Positions 1-6,039 of a DNA stretch of 6,039 nt are shown one piece after another. Made by a program: the position numbers and the translations under genes. Source of the DNA: an uncultured Ruminococcus sp. GTDB lineage: Bacteria; Bacillota; Clostridia; Oscillospirales; Ruminococcaceae. The notes beneath the pieces were generated by a model, which was given only the letters and a program-made list of their open reading frames with translations, searched no databases and was not told where the DNA came from. Position 1 is the stretch's first letter. Each line of letters opens with the position of its first letter. Where the stretch lies: NCBI GenBank assembly GCA_946404705.1, contig CAMJES010000142.1, positions 1 through 6,039 on the forward strand. The letters run 5' to 3'.

Positions 1-51
1 ACGGCGACCACCGAGATCTACACTCTTTCCCTACACGACGCTTTCCGATCT
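1..51 (+). other. Illumina P5/TruSeq adapter contamination, not genomic
   Basis: These bases match the Illumina P5 flow-cell sequence joined to the TruSeq universal read-1 adapter, recognised from memory. The match starts at the seventh base of the adapter (ACGGCGACCACCG...) and runs to its terminal CGATCT at 46-51. One C is missing between 42 and 43 (GACGCT-TTCCGATCT, where the adapter has GACGCTCTTCCGATCT), as expected from a sequencing or synthesis deletion. Genomic DNA begins at about 52, in the middle of a gene. The segment should be trimmed, and nothing in it should be read as biology. Confidence 0.97.
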
Positions 52-226
52 CACAGAAATGATGGGTGCTGAAGTTTACCTCTACCTCAACTGCCAGGGT
101 ATCTCCCTCACAGCAAGAGTTGATCCCAGATCTACTGCTCGTCCTCAGGATACAATCAAGGTTGCTCTCGATCCTAACAAGGTTCACATCTTTGATAAGG
201 AAACCGAAAAGACGATCGTTAACTGA
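52..226 (+). CDS. ugpC: Sugar ABC transporter ATP-binding protein (UgpC/MsmK/MalK family), C-terminal fragment
   Basis: This is the 3' end of a gene cut by the start of the genomic sequence. The reading frame starts with the complete codon at 53 and gives 57 residues before TGA at 224-226. The peptide runs TEMMGAEVYLYLNC, then LTARVDPRSTARPQDTIKVA and KVHIFDKETEKTIVN. This is the end of the TOBE-type regulatory domain found in ATPases that energise CUT1 sugar or glycerol-3-phosphate importers: the MGAEVYLY strand, the ARVDPR turn and the closing HIFDKETEKTI strand are family hallmarks. In the full protein (usually about 370 residues) the nucleotide-binding domain lies upstream, here missing. 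The protein would sit on the cytoplasmic face of the membrane as a dimer, and one copy often serves several importers. The substrate cannot be told from this piece, and the symbol stands for the family rather than for proven glycerol-phosphate transport. It is followed by strong terminators, so it is the last gene of its unit. Confidence 0.88.
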
Positions 227-246
227 TTTAACCAAATCAATAACAC

Positions 247-280
247 AAGGGCTGTTGCAGCGAGCGTTGCAACAGCCCTT
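247..280 (+). terminator. First terminator hairpin after the ABC transporter gene
   Basis: A perfect 13-bp stem (247-259 with 268-280, core AGGGCTGTTGCA) encloses an 8-nt loop (260-267), starting 20 nt after the stop codon. The stem is strong, but its T6 run lies 10 nt further on (291-296) instead of directly after it, so alone it is not a textbook terminator. It works more plausibly together with the hairpin that follows immediately, or protects the 3' end of the mRNA. Confidence 0.75.
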
Positions 281-281
281 T

Positions 282-316
282 GCTGTCGTGTTTTTTGCAC
301 GGCAGCTTTTTATTTT
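282..316 (+). terminator. Second, overlapping intrinsic terminator
   Basis: A 9-bp stem (282-290 with 298-306, eight Watson-Crick pairs and one T-G wobble) has the T6 run at 291-296 plus G297 as its loop. It is followed at once by a T-tract (TTTTTATTTT, 307-316). This is a canonical Rho-independent layout. It insulates the nadB promoter 30 nt downstream from transporter transcription. Only one base separates it from the first hairpin. Confidence 0.8.
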
Positions 317-347
317 GTCGATTTTTTCGAAAAATATAAGATAATAA

Positions 348-376
348 TTGATTTTTGCAATTAAATGTGATATAAT
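348..376 (+). promoter_or_regulatory. Sigma-A-type promoter of nadB
   Basis: A -35 element TTGATT (348-353) and a perfect -10 TATAAT (371-376) are separated by 17 bp. The -10 is preceded by TGA (368-370), an extended -10 motif. Transcription should start near 383, giving a leader of about 80 nt before the nadB start. No other promoter of this quality occurs between the upstream terminators and nadB. Confidence 0.8.
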
Positions 377-383
377 GGAATTG

Positions 384-397
384 ATTATTTAAATAAT
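384..397. promoter_or_regulatory. 14-bp perfect palindrome at the nadB transcription start, possible operator
   Basis: ATTATTTAAATAAT reads the same on both strands and begins about 8 bp after the -10 box, where a repressor would block initiation or early elongation. NAD synthesis genes in Firmicutes are often controlled by repressors such as NiaR, but I cannot match this sequence to a known NiaR site. It is made only of A and T in AT-rich DNA, so chance is a fair alternative. Confidence 0.25.
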
Positions 398-463
398 AAA
401 GATGAACGGCCATACGTTAAAATGACTTGCTTAAAATTACATATATAAAAGGAAGTATTCGTT

Positions 464-1924
464 ATGTCAAATAATTATGACGTTATTATCGCAGGAACAG
501 GTGCAGGCGGCTTGTATTCGGCTCTTAATCTGCCGAAAGAGCTTAAAATACTGCTTATAACCAAAAGAGAGATGATACTCTGCAACTCTGCTCTTGCACA
601 GGGTGGTATTGCTGCTGTTTATAAGCCTGTCGATGATAACATTCAGCTCCATACCAAGGATACTCTTATCGCAGGCGGATATAAAAACAACCCCGATTCG
701 CTGAAAATACTTGTTACCGAGGCTGCGCACGAAATCGAGGAGATCATTGGTTACGGCGTCGACTTTGATAAGGACGAGAACGGAAACTACCACAAGACGC
801 TTGAAGGCGGTCATTGCCGCCACAGAATTTTCCACCACCGCGATGCGACGGGATATGAGATAACCTCGAAGCTTCAGGAAGCTGTCAAAAAAGCGCCGAA
901 TATCGACATTATCGAAAATGCTCTGCTCTGCGGACTGAAGAAAACGGGAACGGGCTTTTCCGCCGATATCTGCATTGACGACAAGCATGATACATATAAT
1001 TCGCGCTATGTTATCCTTGCGACCGGCGGTATAGGCAGAATTTACGAATACACCACCAACTCCGCTATCGCGACCGGCGATGGAATCACGGCTGCTTACG
1101 AAATTGGCGCAAACATCAAAAATCTTTCGCTCATTCAGTTCCACCCGACCGCTTTCAACAACAAGCATACAAGAGAATGCTTTCTTATTTCCGAAGCTGT
1201 CCGCGGCGAGGGCGCATATCTGCTCAACTGCGACGGCGAACGCTTTATGCAGAATTATGACGAGCGCTTGGAGCTTGCTCCGCGTGATGTTGTTTCACAC
1301 TCGATCGTCAGCGAGGCGCTCAGAACAAATTCGGACGATTTCTACCTTGATATCTCGTACAAGGATCCCGAGTTCATCAGAACTCGCTTCCCGATGATAT
1401 ACAAATATCTGCTTGAGCAGGGCATTGATATGACCACCGACAGGATACCTATCTACCCTTGCCAGCACTATTTAATGGGCGGAATAAACGTAAACACGCA
1501 CTCACAGACTACCGTTGACGGACTTTATGCTGTCGGCGAATGTTCGCACACCGGCGTTCACGGCAACAACCGTCTTGCTTCGAACTCTCTGCTTGAAGCG
1601 CTCGTTTTCGGCAGACAGGCTGCGCTTTCCATTGCGGAAAAAATGCAGAACTGCGATACTCCGCTTGAAAGCCTTGAAACGGCTGAGTTCAACATCGACC
1701 CGAACGCTCCCGAGATACCGTCCGGCATACGCACCGAGATCCGCCACATTATGCAGAAGTCATATTTCGTTATCCCGAATATGCAGGAGGCGCTCAAAGG
1801 CTTTGAACGTGTTTCCGAGCTTAAAAATATGCTCACCGAGGGAAATTACAAGGTCGACAGGAATTTTGTCGAGGCAAAATCCATCGCGACTATGGCTTAT
1901 CTTATCTTAAAAGAGGTTATCTGA
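464..1924 (+). CDS. nadB: L-aspartate oxidase (NadB)
   Basis: This cytoplasmic flavoenzyme oxidises L-aspartate to iminoaspartate, which quinolinate synthase NadA then condenses with dihydroxyacetone phosphate in de novo NAD synthesis. In an anaerobe, fumarate rather than oxygen is the likely electron acceptor. The 486 residues show the N-terminal FAD-binding fold (GTGAGG at 11-16, AQGGIAA at 45-51), the GGHCRHRIFHHRDATG segment (115-130), ATGGIGRIY (186-194), HPTAF (227-231), RGEGAYLLN (247-255), APRDVVSHSI (272-281), YPCQHYLMGGI (331-341) and the NadB signature GVHGNNRLASNSLLEAL (364-380). H227, R274, H335 and R370 correspond to the substrate-binding and catalytic H244, R290, H351 and R386 of E. 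coli NadB, by motif comparison. The signature favours NadB over the related fumarate reductase flavoproteins. The C-terminal helical region is short, so the protein is about 50 residues smaller than the E. coli enzyme, which is common in Clostridia. The ATG follows AAAAGGAAG at a spacing of 8. The gene has its own promoter, and neither nadA nor nadC is adjacent. Confidence 0.95.
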   Translation: MSNNYDVIIAGTGAGGLYSALNLPKELKILLITKREMILCNSALAQGGIAAVYKPVDDNIQLHTKDTLIAGGYKNNPDSLKILVTEAAHEIEEIIGYGVDFDKDENGNYHKTLEGGHCRHRIFHHRDATGYEITSKLQEAVKKAPNIDIIENALLCGLKKTGTGFSADICIDDKHDTYNSRYVILATGGIGRIYEYTTNSAIATGDGITAAYEIGANIKNLSLIQFHPTAFNNKHTRECFLISEAVRGEGAYLLNCDGERFMQNYDERLELAPRDVVSHSIVSEALRTNSDDFYLDISYKDPEFIRTRFPMIYKYLLEQGIDMTTDRIPIYPCQHYLMGGINVNTHSQTTVDGLYAVGECSHTGVHGNNRLASNSLLEALVFGRQAALSIAEKMQNCDTPLESLETAEFNIDPNAPEIPSGIRTEIRHIMQKSYFVIPNMQEALKGFERVSELKNMLTEGNYKVDRNFVEAKSIATMAYLILKEVI

Positions 1925-1946
1925 CCGCGGAAATCTCGAAAATGAA

Positions 1947-1985
1947 CATTTTTTTATATTTTTTAAAAAAAATGATTATGTTTTT
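1947..1985 (+). terminator. Possible weak A/T-rich terminator after nadB
   Basis: Starting 22 nt after the nadB stop, CATTTTTTT (1947-1955) can pair with AAAAAAATG (1966-1974) around a 10-nt loop, and a T5 run ends at 1985. The stem is almost all A-T, so it would be much weaker than the other terminators in this window. It is the only candidate end for nadB, and read-through into the two-component genes is possible. Confidence 0.25.
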
Positions 1986-1992
1986 ATGAAAT

Positions 1993-2034
1993 TTACAATT
2001 AGATAACAATTTATTCGTAAAAAGTTTATATAAT
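1993..2034 (+). promoter_or_regulatory. Possible activator-dependent promoter with an 11-bp-spaced direct repeat
   Basis: ACAATT occurs at 1995-2000 and again at 2006-2011, exactly 11 bp apart, with a matching T two bases before each. The second copy ends 17 bp before a perfect TATAAT (2029-2034) that has no recognisable -35 box; the repeat lies where the -35 should be. OmpR/PhoB-type regulators usually bind tandem half-sites with an 11-bp period overlapping the -35 of promoters they activate. This could therefore be an autoregulatory site for the regulator encoded 110 bp downstream. The half-sites are short and A/T-rich, so the call is tentative. Confidence 0.3.
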
Positions 2035-2046
2035 ATATGGCGATAT

Positions 2047-2075
2047 TTGCTATAATTGTTTATAAGTAGTATAAT
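2047..2075 (+). promoter_or_regulatory. Promoter of the two-component operon
   Basis: TTGCTA (2047-2052) and a perfect TATAAT (2070-2075) are separated by 17 bp, a good sigma-A-type promoter. Transcription would start near 2082, leaving a leader of about 60 nt before the response regulator. A second TATAAT lies 41 bp upstream, so two start sites are possible. Confidence 0.65.
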
Positions 2076-2143
2076 CTTTTCCTGCGGTCAATTCAACAAT
2101 GATTTTCAGAAATAGATTTAAAAAATGATAGGAGGAAATAATT

Positions 2144-2845
2144 ATGTCACTCGGAAAGGTTTTGGTTGTCGATGACGATAATAATATCTGCGAGCTTCTG
2201 AAGCTCTATCTTGAAAAGGAAGGATACGGTGTTATTGTTGCTCATGACGGCGATGAAGCTCTTATCAAATTCAACGCTCTTAAACCCGATGTTATCCTGC
2301 TTGATATTATGCTTCCTGAGCTTGACGGCTGGCAGGTCTGCCGTGAGATCCGTAAAAAATCCAATGTTCCGATCATTATGATAACTGCAAAGAGCGAAAC
2401 CTTTGACAAAGTCCTCGGACTTGAACTCGGCGCGGACGATTATATCGTTAAGCCGTTCGATACAAAGGAAGTAATCGCAAGGATCAAGGCTATTTCAAGA
2501 CGTATCGGACAGGGCAGCACGGAAACCGAGGTCAAGGAAGTTCGCTATGACAAGCTCGTTGTAAATATGACAAGATACGAGCTTCGCGTTGACGGAAAGG
2601 TAATGGATACTCCCCCGAAGGAGCTTGAACTTCTCTTCTACCTTGCTTCCAACCCGAACCGCGTTTATACAAGAGATCAGCTCCTCGATGAAGTTTGGGG
2701 CTTTGAATATTACGGCGACTCCCGTACTATTGACGTTCATATCAAGCGTCTTCGCGAAAAGCTTGAAAATGTTTCGGACAAGTGGGCGCTCAAGACAGTT
2801 TGGGGCGTAGGCTACAAGTTCGAAGCAGAGGAAGAAAATGCGTAA
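2144..2845 (+). CDS. OmpR/PhoB-family DNA-binding response regulator
   Basis: This is the cytoplasmic output half of a two-component system: it is phosphorylated by its partner kinase and then binds promoters. The 233 residues give the normal two-domain length. The receiver domain (about 4-118) has the acidic pair D10/D11, the phosphoacceptor D54 in DVILLDIMLPELDGW, the switch threonine T81 in MITAK, and K103 in VKPFD. The C-terminal winged helix (about 131-226) shows LELLFYLASNPNRVYTRDQLLDEVWG, the recognition helix region SRTIDVHIKRLREKL and the wing ending TVWGVGYKF. All catalytic residues are present. The ATG is preceded by AGGAGG (2130-2135) at a spacing of 8, one of the strongest ribosome binding sites here. 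The last 8 bases overlap the kinase gene, implying coupled translation. Target genes cannot be read from the protein; the htrA-like gene downstream and its own promoter are the obvious candidates. The sequence does not justify a specific name such as cssR, walR or phoP. Confidence 0.95.
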   Translation: MSLGKVLVVDDDNNICELLKLYLEKEGYGVIVAHDGDEALIKFNALKPDVILLDIMLPELDGWQVCREIRKKSNVPIIMITAKSETFDKVLGLELGADDYIVKPFDTKEVIARIKAISRRIGQGSTETEVKEVRYDKLVVNMTRYELRVDGKVMDTPPKELELLFYLASNPNRVYTRDQLLDEVWGFEYYGDSRTIDVHIKRLREKLENVSDKWALKTVWGVGYKFEAEEENA

Positions 2846-4235
2846 AAGCGTATTCTCCGAGTTTTTTACTCTGTGCGCTGCTATTATCTCTGCGGCTGTT
2901 GTCTGCGCTGCTGTTGTTCTTATTGTGATATCATCCGAGTTTTATAAGAACGATAAGAAAAGCTTTCTCGTTACAAATGCCGATTCTGTTATGACCGCGA
3001 CAAAGCTTGCGATCGACTCGGCAGGAGGAGTCAGCACCGATTATCTTAAAAATATGTATTTAAATGTGACCGATACAACAGAGATAGTTTTCACATTAAC
3101 AGATTCAAACGGCGTTGCTTTGGTTTGCTCCGAGGCACCGCCGTGTTCTCATACAGGGAGAAATATCGGAGAAGAAACATTGAACAAGGTCGATGAAGAC
3201 GGCTTTTTTGAGCTTTCCACTCTGGATCATTTTTATCCGAGTACGGTCTTTAACCTTGTGTATAAATTTGAAGCGGCAGGAAACGAGTATTACCTTTTTT
3301 CCAAGCTTTCGGATACTCCGCTTCAGCAGTATTTGACCAAGCTTATTATTACGCTTGCGATAGTTTCGGTAATAGTGCTGGCGCTTGTGTTCGTTGCGAT
3401 TTATGCGGCGGTCAAGCATCTGATGGCGCCTGTCAAGGATATGACGCTCGCCGCAAAGCGTTTCGGTGACGGAGATTTTTCCGAAAAGCTCTATGTCCCC
3501 GAGGATAACGAATTCGGATTCCTTGCAAATTCGCTCAACGAAATGGCAAGCTCGCTCGAAGCGATCGAGGAAAACCGCAAAAGCTTTATCTCCAACGTTT
3601 CGCACGAACTCAGAACGCCTATGACGACTATCGGCGGCTTTGTTGACGGAATACTTGACGGAACGATACCTGCCGAAAAGCACAACTACTATCTGCGCAT
3701 CGTTTCGGAAGAAATAGACAGACTCGCAAGACTTGTCCGTTCAATGCTCAATATCTCAAAGTATGAAGCCGGCGAAATGGAAATGACTAAGGAAGTCTTT
3801 GACCTTATGCCGATACTTGTCAAGACCGTGCTTATGTTTGAAAAGCGCATTGACGACAAGCACGTTGAGATCAGAGGCATAGACCGCGGAATGTTTATGG
3901 TTAACGCCGATGCCGATCTTATCCAGCAGGTCATTTATAACCTTGTCGAAAACGCAGTCAAGTTCGTCAATGACGGCGGATATATTGAATTTGCCTTCGA
4001 ATCAAAGGACGATACCTCCATTATCCGCATTAGAAACAGCGGCGAAGGACTTAAAGCTAACGAGATATCGAAGGTCTTCGACCGTTTCTATAAAGCGGAC
4101 GCTTCAAGAGGTATCGACAAAACAGGCGTTGGACTCGGACTTTCTATCGTCCGTTCCATTATAAAGCTGCACGAGGGAAAGATACTTGTCCGCAGCGAAC
4201 CCGACAGCTTTGTCGAATTTGAAATAAGAATATGA
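2838..4235 (+). CDS. Membrane sensor histidine kinase, partner of the adjacent regulator
   Basis: This 465-residue protein senses a signal outside the membrane and phosphorylates the regulator encoded just upstream. Order of parts: transmembrane helix 1 (about 11-33), an extracytoplasmic sensor of about 130 residues (35-163) of no type I recognise, transmembrane helix 2 (about 167-191), a HAMP linker (about 192-245), the HisKA dimerisation domain with the H-box SHELRTP (phospho-acceptor H256), then the ATPase domain with the N-box NLVEN (N368, N372), the G1 motif NSGEGL (400-405), the F-box FDRFY (414-418) and the G2 motif TGVGLGL (429-435). The usual aspartate that opens G1 (DxGxG) is Asn400 here, a substitution I believe occurs in other Firmicutes kinases. 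The sensor has two cysteines, C97 and C103, flanking a proline-rich turn. There is no PAS domain, which argues against WalK. ATG was chosen because GAGG (2828-2831) lies 6 nt before it and it overlaps the regulator's stop by 8 nt. Confidence 0.94.
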   Translation: MRKSVFSEFFTLCAAIISAAVVCAAVVLIVISSEFYKNDKKSFLVTNADSVMTATKLAIDSAGGVSTDYLKNMYLNVTDTTEIVFTLTDSNGVALVCSEAPPCSHTGRNIGEETLNKVDEDGFFELSTLDHFYPSTVFNLVYKFEAAGNEYYLFSKLSDTPLQQYLTKLIITLAIVSVIVLALVFVAIYAAVKHLMAPVKDMTLAAKRFGDGDFSEKLYVPEDNEFGFLANSLNEMASSLEAIEENRKSFISNVSHELRTPMTTIGGFVDGILDGTIPAEKHNYYLRIVSEEIDRLARLVRSMLNISKYEAGEMEMTKEVFDLMPILVKTVLMFEKRIDDKHVEIRGIDRGMFMVNADADLIQQVIYNLVENAVKFVNDGGYIEFAFESKDDTSIIRIRNSGEGLKANEISKVFDRFYKADASRGIDKTGVGLGLSIVRSIIKLHEGKILVRSEPDSFVEFEIRI

Positions 4236-4241
4236 CCATAC

Positions 4242-4316
4242 CGCACAATTACGGGGTAATATCTTGCTTTTGTATCGGGGATCTTCCGATGCGGCGTAAT
4301 TGTGCGTTTTTGTTTT
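4242..4316 (+). terminator. Branched intrinsic terminator between the kinase gene and htrA
   Basis: A perfect 12-bp stem, CGCACAATTACG (4242-4253) with its complement at 4295-4306, closes a 41-nt loop and is followed at once by a T-tract TTTTTGTTTT (4307-4316). Inside the loop is a smaller hairpin, ATCGG (4274-4278) with CCGAT (4286-4290), extendable by two pairs. The long loop is unusual for a simple terminator. The T-tract touches the ribosome binding site of the next gene, so this element acts as the leader of htrA as much as the end of the two-component operon. Confidence 0.8.
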
Positions 4317-4326
4317 AAGGAGGATC
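4280..4326 (+). promoter_or_regulatory. htrA ribosome binding site and complementary segment in the terminator loop
   Basis: AAGGAGG (4317-4323) lies 6 nt before a GTG at 4330, a near-ideal ribosome binding site that fixes the start of htrA. The segment GATCTTCC (4280-4287), in the loop of the preceding terminator, can pair with GGAGGATC (4319-4326), giving eight pairs of which one is a G-U wobble. This would cover the ribosome binding site. It competes with the inner hairpin for C4286 and C4287, although six pairs remain possible from that hairpin's apical loop. The pairing is seen in the sequence; a regulatory role is inferred. Confidence 0.5.
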
Positions 4327-4329
4327 AAC

Positions 4330-5875
<1,546 letters not shown>

Positions 5876-5904
5876 ATTAAGAACGCCAACATTTGCCGTT
5901 AAAA

Positions 5905-5940
5905 CCGCGAAGCGGACAAAAGTTTACGTCCACGCTTTTT
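5905..5940 (+). terminator. Weak terminator-like structure after htrA
   Basis: Two competing small stems are visible: CCGC-GAA-GCGG (5905-5915), and GGAC (5914-5917) with GTCC (5928-5931), the latter extendable with a two-base bulge to GCG (5912-5914) and CGC (5933-5935). A T5 run (5936-5940) follows directly. It lies about 60 nt after the htrA stop and is the best candidate end for that transcript, but the stems are short. It may instead be the edge of the repeat element that follows. Confidence 0.35.
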
Positions 5941-6039
5941 AAAGGGTGGCGAGGGGTCAAGGGGGCGAGCAGCCCCTTGTCGCTTCCGCAGAGCGCGAAA
6001 CTCCCCTAACGATAAACCATAGCGAAAGGCAAAGCAGAA
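5941..6039. repeat. GC-rich hairpin segment, probable dispersed intergenic repeat
   Basis: This segment has no open frame of use on either strand and differs sharply from the AT-rich intergenic DNA elsewhere in the window. It contains CAAGGGG (5958-5964) paired with CCCCTTG (5973-5979), a small CGCT/AGCG stem (5981-5984 with 5992-5995) and G-runs at 5944-5965 matched by C-runs near 6003-6006. The order of motifs (AGGGGTCAAGGGGGCG, CCCCTTGTCGC, GCGAAACTCCCC) resembles, from memory, multi-copy intergenic repeats of Ruminococcaceae genomes. The contig stops within it, as expected if the assembler met a repeat. Its true boundaries cannot be set from one copy. Confidence 0.45.

Noticed and set aside
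66..344. 92-codon + strand open frame across the transporter gene end and terminators
   Set aside because: It is out of frame with the recognisable UgpC C-terminus, runs through two terminators and has no ribosome binding site.
402..425. Seven-codon upstream frame in the nadB leader (M-N-G-H-T-L-K)
   Set aside because: There is no ribosome binding site before it and its composition gives no hint of attenuation by a regulatory amino acid.
467..1168. 233-codon antisense open frame within nadB
   Set aside because: It mirrors the codon bias of nadB, shows no domain I recognise and has no convincing start signal.
2051..2056. Third TATAAT upstream of the response regulator
   Set aside because: No -35 element at a suitable distance; probably part of the AT-rich background.
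1922..2090. Long-range inverted repeat, TGACCGCGG (1922-1930) with CTGCGGTCA (2082-2090)
   Set aside because: Nine pairs with one wobble over about 150 nt; the first arm overlaps the nadB stop codon. Chance is likely and no known element fits.
3105..3683. 192-codon antisense open frame within the kinase gene
   Set aside because: It lies fully opposite a well-supported kinase; the predicted protein is Arg/Lys-rich without motifs, as expected for a shadow frame.

Overview
This 6,039-base window looks like a whole short contig, or one end of one, from a gut-type Clostridia bacterium, most likely of the Ruminococcaceae/Oscillospiraceae. That placement is an inference. It rests on strong AGGAGG-type ribosome binding sites, AT-rich intergenic DNA between coding regions of moderate GC, Firmicutes-like versions of all five proteins, and intergenic repeats of a style I recall from that group. 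All genes are on the + strand.

Layout: positions 1-51 are not genomic; they are an Illumina P5/TruSeq adapter left in the assembly. Real DNA starts at about 52 with the last 57 codons of a UgpC/MsmK-type sugar ABC transporter ATPase, closed by two overlapping hairpin terminators (247-316). A clear sigma-A-type promoter (348-376) then drives a single-gene unit, nadB (464-1924, L-aspartate oxidase, the first step of de novo NAD synthesis). An AT-rich gap with one good promoter (2047-2075) and a possible OmpR-type direct repeat leads to a two-component system: an OmpR/PhoB-family response regulator (2144-2845) overlapping by 8 nt a membrane sensor kinase (2838-4235). A 12-bp-stem terminator (4242-4316) directly abuts the ribosome binding site of a membrane-anchored HtrA/DegP-type serine protease (4330-5844). 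The last 195 bases are noncoding: four copies of a 7-bp tandem repeat, a weak terminator-like hairpin, and a GC-rich hairpin segment that looks like a dispersed intergenic repeat and may be where the assembly stopped.

How the genes may work together: the kinase and regulator are translationally coupled partners. HtrA next to them recalls the known CssRS-htrA and CiaRH-htrA arrangements, so an envelope or secretion-stress circuit is a reasonable hypothesis. The most interesting signal is the kinase-htrA junction. The htrA ribosome binding site starts right after the terminator T-tract, leaving no room for a promoter between them, and the terminator loop carries an 8-nt segment able to pair with that site. 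This could be a leader that tunes how much protease is made per kinase transcript. Otherwise the genes are ordinary, and I see no mobile element, CRISPR array, RNA gene or unknown protein family.
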